Shown: positions 1 through 6,676 of the stretch, one piece after another | Layout: each line of letters opens with the position of its first letter | Position numbering within the stretch: the stretch's first letter is position 1 | Assembly: GCA_040752395.1 (NCBI GenBank) | Contig: JBFMHD010000100.1 | Span: 1 to 9,707 of the forward strand | Reading direction: 5' to 3' | Length of the DNA stretch: 9,707 bases | Source of the DNA: JBFMHD01 sp040752395 [NCBI: Candidatus Hydrogenedentota bacterium] | GTDB lineage: Bacteria > JBFMHD01 | Translations under genes and position numbers: made by a program | Notes under the pieces: generated by a model | Database searches by the model: none | The model's input: the letters and a program-made list of their open reading frames with translations, nothing else | What the model was told of the DNA's origin: nothing

Positions 1-1
1 T

Positions 2-223
2 GGGTTTCTGAAAAAGAATTCAAAGATTGATTATATTCATGGCGAGGATGTAGTAAGATCGCTTGTAAAAAAAGGTAATAATATCGGTTTTTTATTACCA
101 CCGATGGATAAATATAAATTATTCAAATCAGTAATTATTGATGGTGTGCTACCGCGAAAGACTTTTTCTATGGGTGAGGCAGAAGAGAAACGATATTATT
201 TAGAATGCAGATTTATAATTTAA
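2..223 (+). CDS. DUF1015 family protein, C-terminal 73 residues (5' end outside window)
   Basis: The frame is open from the left edge to a TAA at 221-223 and encodes the last 73 residues of a longer protein. The tail contains an LPPMDKYKLF-like segment, then LPRKTFSMGEAEEKRYYLEC close to the end. I recognise this as the C-terminal signature of the DUF1015 family (PF06245, 'SerC-like uncharacterised'), whose full proteins are around 400 residues. The biochemical role of the family is unknown, so no function is given. It is the only plus-strand gene here and converges on the HEPN-MNT operon. No T-rich hairpin follows it in its own direction. Family identification is fairly sure; the missing start and N-terminus cannot be judged. 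Confidence 0.8.
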   Translation, partial: GFLKKNSKIDYIHGEDVVRSLVKKGNNIGFLLPPMDKYKLFKSVIIDGVLPRKTFSMGEAEEKRYYLECRFII

Positions 224-287
224 TCATACAAATTCACCTCTTCCGGTACTACTTCCTCAATCTCATCAGAACAAATGCCGCCATCAT

Positions 288-309
288 AAAAAATCTTCCG
301 GCCGGAAGA
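288..309 (-). terminator. Rho-independent terminator of the HEPN-MNT operon
   Basis: Positions 294-309 form a perfect 16-bp palindrome (TCTTCCGGCCGGAAGA). As minus-strand RNA it can fold into a 6-bp stem with a GGCC tetraloop and is followed at once by six U residues (288-293). It lies 22 bases after the MNT stop codon. No T-run follows on the plus strand, so it should act on the minus-strand transcript only. Confidence 0.7.
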
Positions 310-331
310 GAATCAACCCGATCCGGCTGGC

Positions 332-649
332 TTACATAATCACAATACCATGCTTTCTAATTTCATAAATCAATGGTACCCATGTATCATTTTCAAAAGA
401 CTCTTCTGATATAGGGACAGGTTCTATCCGCGGATCAATTTCCGAAGCCATCTCGAACAATTTAACGCCCTCATTAAACCTGTCTTTGCCAAAATCCCTG
501 GAAATAACTGCAATATCTATATCACTGTCTTTATGGGAAACGCCTGTTACCGTTGAACCATAGACAATTACTTTTGACGGGCTGATCTGCTGCTCTTTCA
601 ATTTTTGTATAAATTTTTGAATTATTTCCCTAATCTCAGGAGTAACCAT
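332..649 (-). CDS. MNT-domain nucleotidyltransferase (MntA-like antitoxin of a HEPN-MNT pair)
   Basis: A 105-residue minimal nucleotidyltransferase of the DNA polymerase beta superfamily. The active-site signature GS-x10-DxD is intact: G31-S32, then D43 and D45 in the segment DSDIDIAV. A carboxylate at about E76 in the RIEPVPIS segment is a candidate for the third metal ligand. In characterised HEPN-MNT modules the MNT partner AMPylates the HEPN toxin and neutralises it; that role is inferred here. The ATG at 647-649 follows a GAGGTG Shine-Dalgarno (655-660) with a 5-base gap. The start lies 28 bases inside the HEPN gene, so the two are translationally linked, HEPN first. A hairpin terminator follows. 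The length is normal for the family and no motif residue is missing. Confidence 0.88.
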   Translation of the reverse strand: MVTPEIREIIQKFIQKLKEQQISPSKVIVYGSTVTGVSHKDSDIDIAVISRDFGKDRFNEGVKLFEMASEIDPRIEPVPISEESFENDTWVPLIYEIRKHGIVIM

Positions 650-1020
650 TGAAACACCTCACGTATCTCCGATAAATTTTCTAAAGAAAATTCTTTTGTG
701 CATTTTTCAAAATATATTTTCTGCTGATCCGGATATCGTGCTTCGAAATAGAATTCCATAAATTTAGCAAACTTCTTCCTTATTTCATCCGGGATTTCAA
801 GAGTAAGTTTACTGGCAAGCAATGGCAATGAATGCGTATAGGGAGCATGGTCGTTAGATGCTTTAACAACATGCGCTTTGAGCAGTTTCTCAATAGCTAA
901 ATGTCCAAAAAACAAAGCATATGGATATTTACCCACATTATACAAAGAATCAGCAACATCTAAATCATAGCAGGCACCATTAACCCAGTACTCAATGAGT
1001 TTTTCAATATCAATGTTCAT
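622..1020 (-). CDS. HEPN-domain protein (partner of the MNT nucleotidyltransferase)
   Basis: A 132-residue helical protein of the HEPN family (PF05168 type). Visible family features are an N-terminal WVNGACYDLDVADSL helix (residues 12-26), the GKYPYALFFGHLAIEKLLKA block (30-49) and an ARYPD segment at about 94-98. HEPN proteins paired with MNT enzymes are often toxins, many of them RNases using an R-x4-6-H motif. I see no such motif here: R95 is followed by YPDQQKI with no histidine at the right distance. It may therefore belong to a non-RNase clade or act through another site. The ATG at 1018-1020 is fixed by an in-frame TAA two codons upstream, and no Shine-Dalgarno precedes it. The -10 box ends 6 bases before the ATG, so the mRNA is probably leaderless. 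Toxicity is untested inference. Confidence 0.85.
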   Translation of the reverse strand: MNIDIEKLIEYWVNGACYDLDVADSLYNVGKYPYALFFGHLAIEKLLKAHVVKASNDHAPYTHSLPLLASKLTLEIPDEIRKKFAKFMEFYFEARYPDQQKIYFEKCTKEFSLENLSEIREVFQWLLLRLGK

Positions 1021-1026
1021 AAATTA

Positions 1027-1056
1027 ATTATATAAATATAACTCTGTGTTAGTCAA
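1027..1056 (-). promoter_or_regulatory. Sigma-70-type promoter of the HEPN-MNT operon, predicted leaderless
   Basis: On the minus strand a TTGACT -35 box (1051-1056) and a perfect TATAAT -10 box (1027-1032) are separated by 18 bases. Only six bases (TAATTT) lie between the -10 box and the ATG of the HEPN gene. Initiation at the usual distance would fall on or next to the A of the ATG, giving mRNA without a leader. This agrees with the missing Shine-Dalgarno. The promoter also separates this pair from the ABC operon upstream. Confidence 0.7.
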
Positions 1057-1170
1057 GTACGACTTCAATAAACGACCACTGATTGATTTACTTTTCGTTG
1101 GCTGTCTGTCCAAGGTCCATGCGCAGTGAGACCCGATGCTGGTTGCCGAGCTCCTTTAATTCAGACAGGC

Positions 1171-2442
1171 TTATTTAAGGATATTATCAGCGTGTTTTTG
1201 AATGGCATCGATACAAACGTCAATCGGCTTATTCTCTTTGAATACAGGATCCAGCAAATCTACATTAATGGCATGATCAAGGTTTTTCCATTGAGGCACA
1301 GTCTCAAGGTATCTGGAATATGATAATGCTTCTATAAAGATAAACTGGTTTATCGATGATGGTAACCCGGCTGAGCTTAAAAAAGACGATGACTGAGCTA
1401 TTGATTTACGTACAGGTATCGCTAATCCGGACTCTGCAACTTTTGTCTGAACATCATAACCTACAAAATATTTCAATACCTCCCAGGCGAGTTCTTTATT
1501 GTTTGATTTTTCCGGGATAACCCAGGCTACAGTAAAAATAGGACCAGCTTGTTTTTCTTTATACGGGATATGAGTTATACCCCATTTAAAATTATCTATT
1601 TTTTTAAATTCAAGGCAAGCCCATCGGCCGTAGGTGCACATAGCAGCTTTATTGCTCATAAATAGATTAAGTCCGCCAAACTGTGATAATGTTTTCGGGT
1701 CAGGTGCTACTTTGTATGTATAGATTAAATCGTAAATAAATTTTAGAGCTTCTATGGATTTAGCCCGGTATTTTTTATCACCAAGAACCCATTGCCGATT
1801 TTCCGTAATTTCTGCACCATTCTGCCACACCCACGGCGCCACCTCAAGCAGCCATGTCTCAACTATATACCCGTACTGGTCAATAGTTTTATCATTATCA
1901 AAATCTTTGGTAAGTTTCTTTGCGATTTCAAGAAACTGGTCCCAGGTCATCTTTTTCTCCGGATACCTGATACCTTCTTTATCAAATAAATCTTTATTAA
2001 AATACAGCACCATTGTGGTGAAATCTTTAGCGATACCATAAAGTTTGCCATTATACCGGAAAGATTCTATTAACTCAAGATAAAAATCAGCGGTATCAAA
2101 ACTATTATCCTTTGTTATAAACTCATCAAGGTTAGCAAGCAAATTGTTTGCTGCATAAAACGGGAACCATTCTTTAGACATATACGTTAAATCAGGCGGG
2201 TCATCCTTCATAAAAAGTAACTGAAGATATTCATCGAAAAACGTAGCGGTACGGTGAAGAATTTTATATTTAAAATCAGGGTGTAATTTTTTATAGCTTT
2301 CGAGCTGGGAATCTACAGTTTTCACTTCTTCTGGCGTACCCCAGATTAATATACGTAAAGCATCTTCTTTTTTCTTTGCACAGGAAATAGTTATACAACT
2401 AATAATAGTAACTAAAATAAACCAGAGCAACAGTCTCTTCAT
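1171..2442 (-). CDS. Sugar ABC transporter substrate-binding lipoprotein (second of two paralogues)
   Basis: A 423-residue family 1 extracellular solute-binding protein. A hydrophobic signal peptide ends in a lipobox with Cys21 (TISC|AKKK), so the mature protein should be lipid-anchored in the periplasm. Typical blocks are ILIWGTPEEV near the mature N-terminus, KDFTTMVLYFNKDLF (139-153), an acidic DxDxD-like loop reading into TIDQYG (180-191) that resembles a calcium-binding loop, and AAMCTYGRW. It is clearly homologous along its length to the protein at 2555-3856. Spacing to that gene is 112 bases of repeat-rich DNA. The start is odd: the GAGGAG at 2459-2464 lies 16 bases from the ATG but only 10 from an in-frame ATT two codons earlier. 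Substrate unknown; an oligosaccharide is the family expectation. Confidence 0.88.
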   Translation of the reverse strand: MKRLLLWFILVTIISCITISCAKKKEDALRILIWGTPEEVKTVDSQLESYKKLHPDFKYKILHRTATFFDEYLQLLFMKDDPPDLTYMSKEWFPFYAANNLLANLDEFITKDNSFDTADFYLELIESFRYNGKLYGIAKDFTTMVLYFNKDLFDKEGIRYPEKKMTWDQFLEIAKKLTKDFDNDKTIDQYGYIVETWLLEVAPWVWQNGAEITENRQWVLGDKKYRAKSIEALKFIYDLIYTYKVAPDPKTLSQFGGLNLFMSNKAAMCTYGRWACLEFKKIDNFKWGITHIPYKEKQAGPIFTVAWVIPEKSNNKELAWEVLKYFVGYDVQTKVAESGLAIPVRKSIAQSSSFLSSAGLPSSINQFIFIEALSYSRYLETVPQWKNLDHAINVDLLDPVFKENKPIDVCIDAIQKHADNILK

Positions 2443-2471
2443 AAAAATTTATTCGTATCTCCTCACTGCCG

Positions 2472-2531
2472 TTTCTTGCTTCTCGCTTCTTTTTTCTAAT
2501 ACTTCTTACTTTTTATTTCCTACTTCTTCTC
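2472..2531. repeat. Degenerate pyrimidine-rich heptad repeat between the two binding-protein genes
   Basis: The spacer shows a 7-base rhythm. A TTGCTTC-like unit and a TCGCTTC-like unit are followed by degenerate units around TTACTTT, TTATTTC and CTACTTC. TTGCTTC is the reverse complement of the GAAGCAA unit at 3926-3939 and 7309-7322. The repeats are imperfect, so the exact limits are approximate. Function unknown. Confidence 0.55.
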
Positions 2532-2554
2532 AAGCTATAACTGGTGGAAAACAT

Positions 2555-3856
2555 TTATTCAGTCTCATCTAAAATCGCCTGAGCCTCTTTTTGTAAAGCT
2601 ATAATAGCTTCTTTTGCACCTTTTTTGTTTTCCCAGACGTACTGGAGCTGTTTCCCGAGTTTTTCATCTATCCTTGTCCATTTAACATTCGTTGGTGTAG
2701 GGGCAGAATACTCAATCGAATCAAGAAAGACCCTGGCATTGATTTTCTGCGGTAGAGCAGGTGCGTTAATAAAATCATCTGAGCTAGCGATAGATTTGAT
2801 TGATGGTATAGCATGTCCGCTTCTTGCAGTAGCTTTCTGACCCACAGGTCCAGTTAAATATTTAACGAGTCTCCAGGCTTCATCTGGATGTTTAGAGGTT
2901 TTAGCGATAGAATAAGCGACTGTAAACAGGGTTGCGAACCTCTTGTTTTTCGATGGCAGCACCGCTACATCCCAATCAAAATCTTTAATATCTTTGAACT
3001 GCATACACATCCATCTGCCGTATGTACACATAGCAGCTTTACCGGTCATAAATATGGCGCTCGGTGATTTATCGCGCGTAACCTGTGTTGCAGGTGCAAC
3101 TTTGTGTTTATATATCAGGTCTGCTAAAAACTGGATAGCTTCAGCATTTTTATCTATGTATTCCGGGTCGCCTAATAACCATTTCTTATTATCTTCAGAA
3201 ATAATTTTTCCGCCATTCTGATAAATCCATGGCATATATTCACCTAACCAGGTTTCAACCACGAACCCGTACTGGTCAATAGTACCATCGCCTTCAAAAT
3301 CTTTAGTTAAAGCTTTGCAGGCATTCAGGAAATCATCCCAGGTCCATTTATCAGTTGGATAATCTACTTTTGATGCGTTAAACAAATCTTTGTTGTAGTA
3401 CAATACAAGTGTAGTAAAGTCTTTGGGGATACCATAATACTTGTCATTCCATTTAAAATGAGGCAATAATTGAGAATAGAAATCATCTAATGAAAATTGA
3501 TCTTTTTCTATATATGGTGTCAGATCAAGTAATTGGTCTCTTGATGCATAATCCGGGAAATTCTCAAGCGACATATACATAACATCAGGTGGTGTCCTGC
3601 CGGCAAACATAGTTTTTAATGCCTGCTGATAATCATTTTTATGAATAATTTTTACATCTATATCTGAGTTTTCAGTTTTAAACTGTTCTATATATCCTTT
3701 TACGGTCTCGAGTTCATCTGGTGCACCCCACATCATAAATTCGATAGTAACTTTAGCACCTGTTTGTGGTTGCGTTGGTTCTTCTTTTGTTTTTTTACCA
3801 CAGGAGAAATAAATCAAGGAACTTAAGATAACCAGACTAATAAAAATCTTTCGCAT
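2555..3856 (-). CDS. Sugar ABC transporter substrate-binding lipoprotein (first of two paralogues)
   Basis: A 433-residue family 1 solute-binding protein with a signal peptide and a lipobox at Cys19 (YFSC|GKK), followed by a T/E/P/Q-rich linker of about 15 residues before the folded domain. Landmarks are FMMWGAPDELETV (40-52), KDFTTLVLYYNKDLF (145-159), the acidic loop KDFEGDGTIDQYG (185-197, DxDxDG-like), ETWLGEYMPWIYQNGG and AAMCTYGRW (274-282). It should deliver a sugar or oligosaccharide to the permeases encoded just upstream. The start is secure: a perfect AGGAGG (3863-3868) sits 6 bases from the ATG. A 387-base spacer holding composite repeat element A separates it from the permease gene, so it may have its own transcriptional control. 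It is paralogous to 1171-2442, and the two binding sites may have diverged. Substrate unassigned. Confidence 0.9.
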   Translation of the reverse strand: MRKIFISLVILSSLIYFSCGKKTKEEPTQPQTGAKVTIEFMMWGAPDELETVKGYIEQFKTENSDIDVKIIHKNDYQQALKTMFAGRTPPDVMYMSLENFPDYASRDQLLDLTPYIEKDQFSLDDFYSQLLPHFKWNDKYYGIPKDFTTLVLYYNKDLFNASKVDYPTDKWTWDDFLNACKALTKDFEGDGTIDQYGFVVETWLGEYMPWIYQNGGKIISEDNKKWLLGDPEYIDKNAEAIQFLADLIYKHKVAPATQVTRDKSPSAIFMTGKAAMCTYGRWMCMQFKDIKDFDWDVAVLPSKNKRFATLFTVAYSIAKTSKHPDEAWRLVKYLTGPVGQKATARSGHAIPSIKSIASSDDFINAPALPQKINARVFLDSIEYSAPTPTNVKWTRIDEKLGKQLQYVWENKKGAKEAIIALQKEAQAILDETE

Positions 3857-4032
3857 AAAAAACCTCCTATAACTGTTTTCATATCACTCCTCTGAAAAAC
3901 TTTGTAACTATAATAATATCAAGTAGAAGCAAGAAGCAAGATAACGGAAGAAGTGAGAGGTATCAGGACAGGCTACAGGCTACGGGCTACAGCCGGCTGG
4001 AGCCAAAAGCCCAAAGCCTGCTGAAAAGTCTT

Positions 4033-4105
4033 GAGTCTTGAGTCTTGAGTCTTGAGTCTCGAGTCCTGTTTTGACTCACGACTTGCGACTCACGACTCAC
4101 GACTC
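4033..4105. repeat. Heptad hairpin A: five GAGTC units facing five GACTC-type units
   Basis: The left arm (4033-4065) holds GAGTC at 4033, 4040, 4047, 4054 and 4061. The right arm (4073-4105) holds matching GACTC/GACTT units every 7 bases. Both arms are 33 bases, and the loop CTGTTTT is 7 bases. Pairing is regular, with one T-C mismatch per heptad and two mismatches near the loop. A run of five T follows on the plus strand (4106-4110) and AAAA precedes at 4024-4027, so the structure could act as a bidirectional terminator or attenuator. On the minus strand it would weaken read-through from the permeases into the binding proteins. Confidence 0.7.
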
Positions 4106-4146
4106 TTTTTATATCATCTTTAGTTTTTCATCCTTTGTGTACCCCG

Positions 4147-4229
4147 TTAGAGAACCTAAGTCAACTTATATGTCAACAAAATAACTTTCTCTAAGGGCGT
4201 GTAGAGCGCGACTTGGGCTAATGTTGACA
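4147..4229. promoter_or_regulatory. Two nested or overlapping inverted repeats, possible operator region
   Basis: TTAGAGAA (4147-4154) faces TTCTCTAA (4187-4194), and TGTCAACA (4171-4178) faces TGTTGACA (4222-4229). Both pairs are perfect 8-bp matches, and a further GTCAAC occurs at 4160-4165. They lie in the variable part of repeat copy A, just downstream of the permease gene and upstream of the binding proteins. They could be protein-binding sites or RNA stems. There is no direct evidence for either. Confidence 0.3.
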
Positions 4230-4243
4230 CCTCTAAAAAGTTT

Positions 4244-5500
4244 CTATCCTTTAAGCCCTGTCATAACGATCCCGCGAACAAAGAACCGCTGCCCAAATAC
4301 ATAAACAATAATCATCGGTGCTAATACAATCATACTTGCTGCCATCATGTACGCAGTTTGTGAATGATATTGGCCCTGGAAATAGCTCAATCCAACAGGG
4401 AGTGTGTATTTGCTTTCTGTTTTTAAATAAATCAATGGTCCCATAAAATCATTATAAGTTCCGATAAATGTAAAAATGCCGAGGGTAGCAAGTGCAGGAA
4501 GCGATAACGGTAAAAATATCCGCCAGTAAATCCCGAACCGGCTGCAGCCGTCAATAATCGCGGCTTCCTCAAGTTCTTTTGGTATCGTCATAAAAAACTG
4601 GCGCAGCATAAAGACACCATAAGTTGAAAATAAACCTGGTACTATTAAAGCATAAAATGTATCCATCCAGCCGAGTTTTTCAATTATAATGAACGTCGGG
4701 ATCATTGTCACGGGGAATGGTATCATCATAGTTCCGAGGTAGAGTAAAAAGAGTTTATCGCGTCCTGGAAAATTTATCCGTGCAAACGAGTAAGCTGCCA
4801 GTGAACTTGTGAATAATACACCGAATGTTATAGCCAGTGAAACCATTATACTGTTAATATACATTCTGCCAAAGGGTGCAACCCCCCATGCTTCTTTGTA
4901 GTTCCGCCACCGAAACCACATAACTTTCTTTGGTTTCAAATCAAGCGGGTCGGACACGGTCTCGTTGTCAAGCTCAAAAACAGGTAACGGTTTAACAGTA
5001 AGAACCGTGAACTTATCCGGTATACCACCGGTTAATGATTTCAATTCATCAAGTTGAGCAATAGATATTGCGCGAGAATCAGTTGTTTCAAAATCCTGGA
5101 TAATTAAATAAGTTTTACCAAGTGACCGGGATTTGTCTTTAACCAGCCGGAATTCCATCTTTTCAGTTTCTCGGATCAGACTAAAGTATGATACATTAAG
5201 TTGTGATTTAATTTTCCGAACAGTATATCCTTCCTTCTCTTTTTTAATAAGCAGATATATTTCGCCAGTTGATTTACTTTGCATAACCTGAAGCAATTTA
5301 CCGTTGTACATTACACGAAGCATAACGCGTGGGGTCCATTCAGGCGGTAACGTCTGGGTTGAGCCTTCTTCTTTAAGTGAGGTGCTGATAGTCCAGACAA
5401 TAGGAGCTAGCATCAGGATGCTCCCTGCGATAAGAAATAGATAAGAAAATATTTTTTTTAGAATTTCTTGTGTCTTTAATGATTTGTAGTACTCAGCCAT
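4244..5500 (-). CDS. Sugar ABC transporter permease, MalG type, with a large periplasmic insertion
   Basis: A 418-residue inner-membrane permease of the CUT1 MalG/UgpE type. Membrane segment 1 is at about 17-40, and the remaining five lie in the C-terminal half from about residue 214. The EAA loop that contacts the ATPase is clear at 311-331 (EEAAIIDG, then FLP). Family members are usually about 270-300 residues. Here the normal junction between PPEWTP (52-57) and the NYKEAW element (200-205) is split by about 140 extra residues, predicted periplasmic and rich in beta-prone segments such as IYLLIKK and TYLIIQD. The ORF is continuous with no sign of frameshift. It starts 2 bases after the upstream permease stop with a weak Shine-Dalgarno, suggesting translational coupling. 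The two permeases should form the heterodimeric channel. Confidence 0.88.
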   Translation of the reverse strand: MAEYYKSLKTQEILKKIFSYLFLIAGSILMLAPIVWTISTSLKEEGSTQTLPPEWTPRVMLRVMYNGKLLQVMQSKSTGEIYLLIKKEKEGYTVRKIKSQLNVSYFSLIRETEKMEFRLVKDKSRSLGKTYLIIQDFETTDSRAISIAQLDELKSLTGGIPDKFTVLTVKPLPVFELDNETVSDPLDLKPKKVMWFRWRNYKEAWGVAPFGRMYINSIMVSLAITFGVLFTSSLAAYSFARINFPGRDKLFLLYLGTMMIPFPVTMIPTFIIIEKLGWMDTFYALIVPGLFSTYGVFMLRQFFMTIPKELEEAAIIDGCSRFGIYWRIFLPLSLPALATLGIFTFIGTYNDFMGPLIYLKTESKYTLPVGLSYFQGQYHSQTAYMMAASMIVLAPMIIVYVFGQRFFVRGIVMTGLKG

Positions 5501-5502
5501 AG

Positions 5503-6477
5503 TTAGATCTCAAATTTTTGACCAAGATATTTCCACTGTATCCATGTAGCACTGAAAATCATTACAAATAGTACCCAGGACAATGCCGCAGCATAACCCA
5601 TTCGAAACCAAACAAAGGCATTCTGGTATATATAATAGACAATGGTAGTGGTGGAATCGCCTGGTCCACCACCAGTCATTACGTAAATCTCACCGAACAT
5701 CTGTAACCCGCCAATAATACTCATAATAATAATAAAAAAGTTTACAGGCCGTAGCATAGGGAGCGTTATGTTCCAGAATTTATCAAAGGAAGTAGCACCA
5801 TCAACATCACCTGCTTCATATAACTCCTGATTAATCCCCTGAAGTGCTGCGAGATAAAGTAACATATTATATCCTGCACTTTTCCATATTAACATCAACA
5901 TAATAGCAGGTTTAGCCCAGAGAGTTGAGCTTAGCCACTGAGGTAAGTTTTCTTTAGCTACACCTAAAATCTGAAGTATACCATTAAGTAATCCATATTC
6001 AGGGTTGTATATCCAGCGCCATAAGATAGCGCAGGCAACCATCGAGGAGATTACCGGCAAAAAATATATTGTCCGAAATACAACTATCCCTTTTAGTTTT
6101 TGATTCATAGCTAATGCTAAAGCAAGCGAGACCGCCATACCAATCGGTATCATCAACATAAAATAGAGTGTGTTACCCAAGAAATACCAGAGACATTTAT
6201 CTCCTAAATAGTTCCAGAAACATAGGATATTCGACGTTGCGTAACCATCAGCATCAAACTGAAACAGGAGTTTATAAATATTTTTAAACCCAATAAAATA
6301 TTTTTTCATAAACTCAGCCACACTATCAGTATCACCAAATAAATCATAACTGGTAAAACTTAGAAATAAAGAAATAAGAACTGGTAGCAGAACAAAGGTA
6401 ATAAACCCTATTATATTAGGCAGCAGAAAAACATATCCTGTTATTGCCTCTTTTGTTTTTTTAGTTTTTACAAACAT
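5503..6477 (-). CDS. Sugar ABC transporter permease, MalF/UgpA type
   Basis: A 324-residue inner-membrane permease of the CUT1 family. It has several hydrophobic segments, beginning with the GYVFLLPNIIGFITFVLLP helix (14-32). The EAA loop at 221-240 reads EAGDVDGATSFDKFWNITLP, with the second Ala replaced by Gly. The family segment MTGGGPGDSTTTIVYYIYQ follows at 267-285. The protein pairs with the permease at 4244-5500 and needs an ATPase not encoded here. I chose the ATG at 6475-6477 because it has a GGAG at about 10 bases and because homologues begin shortly before the first membrane helix. A TTG start at 6519 would add 14 residues encoded by TGCAAAT heptad repeats, which looks like leader DNA. 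It is the first gene of the ABC operon. Confidence 0.9.
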   Translation of the reverse strand: MFVKTKKTKEAITGYVFLLPNIIGFITFVLLPVLISLFLSFTSYDLFGDTDSVAEFMKKYFIGFKNIYKLLFQFDADGYATSNILCFWNYLGDKCLWYFLGNTLYFMLMIPIGMAVSLALALAMNQKLKGIVVFRTIYFLPVISSMVACAILWRWIYNPEYGLLNGILQILGVAKENLPQWLSSTLWAKPAIMLMLIWKSAGYNMLLYLAALQGINQELYEAGDVDGATSFDKFWNITLPMLRPVNFFIIIMSIIGGLQMFGEIYVMTGGGPGDSTTTIVYYIYQNAFVWFRMGYAAALSWVLFVMIFSATWIQWKYLGQKFEI

Positions 6478-6493
6478 TATCGCTTCGCTCCAT

Positions 6494-6608
6494 TGCAAAT
6501 TGCAAATATTGAGTTGCAAATTTCTTCACAATCTTTTGCCGTTTTGTTTCTTTCATTCAATTTCCAATTTCCAATTCGATCGACTATCTTGCTTCTTGCT
6601 TCTTAATC
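6494..6608. repeat. Three heptad repeat tracts in the leader of the ABC operon
   Basis: Three different 7-base units lie in the predicted 5' leader: TGCAAAT at 6494, 6501 and 6515 (exact 7-base phase, one unit position replaced), AATTTCC at 6559 and 6566 with a partial third, and CTTGCTT at 6588 and 6595 followed by degenerate units. The last is the reverse complement of the GAAGCAA family seen at 3926 and 7309. No riboswitch or clear stem is visible. Confidence 0.6.
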
Positions 6609-6622
6609 CTACCTAATACTTG

Positions 6623-6652
6623 AGTATAATCATTAAACTATCAGCGTGTCAA
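6623..6652 (-). promoter_or_regulatory. Sigma-70-type promoter of the sugar ABC operon
   Basis: On the minus strand a perfect TTGACA -35 box (6647-6652) is followed after 18 bases by TATACT (6623-6628), a 5/6 match to the -10 consensus. Initiation near 6616 would give a leader of about 140 bases before the permease ATG at 6477. The promoter lies just after the beta-barrel stop codon and makes the ABC genes an independent transcription unit. Confidence 0.65.
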
Positions 6653-6676
6653 GAACGAAAATTGTGAGATTTAATG

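Larger units (their letters stand above)
3886..4239. repeat. Composite intergenic repeat, copy A (between permease and binding-protein genes)
   Basis: This covers most of the 387-base gene-free stretch 3857-4243. In plus orientation the modules are ACTCCTCTGAAAAAC (3886-3900), a short TAATAAT segment, GAAGCAA heptads (3926-3939), GGCTACA-type heptads (3971-3991) running into the palindrome CAGCCGGCTG, the GAGTC/GACTC hairpin (4033-4105), a conserved segment from ATATCATC to TTTGTGTA (ending at 4141), a variable part, GTGTAGAGCGC (4199-4209) and a degenerate terminal copy ACACCTCTAAAAA (4227-4239). The same modules in the same order make up copy B at 7722-7975. Read on the minus strand, the end motif TTTTTCAGAGGAGT works as a Shine-Dalgarno. 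A weak promoter facing the binding-protein gene (TTGACT 4159-4164, 17 bases, TACACA) is possible but poor. Confidence 0.75.

Noticed and set aside
1102-1168. Inverted repeat CTGTCTG/CAGACAG after the second binding-protein gene as a terminator
   Set aside because: The arms are only 7 bases with a loop of more than 50 bases and no T-run, so it is not a credible terminator.
1126-3221. Several plus-strand open frames within the two binding-protein genes (for example 1126-1323, 1754-2041, 1792-1989, 2625-2840 and 2943-3221)
   Set aside because: They lie opposite well-supported lipoprotein genes, show no domain-like sequence and have no convincing ribosome-binding sites, so they are antisense shadows.
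6478-6519. Upstream TTG start adding 14 residues to the MalF-type permease
   Set aside because: The extra codons consist of TGCAAAT heptad repeats, and the ATG at 6477 has a GGAG at acceptable spacing, so the extension is more likely untranslated leader.
6478-6616. Riboswitch in the long leader of the ABC operon
   Set aside because: The leader is dominated by short heptad repeats and shows no conserved aptamer-like stems that I recognise.
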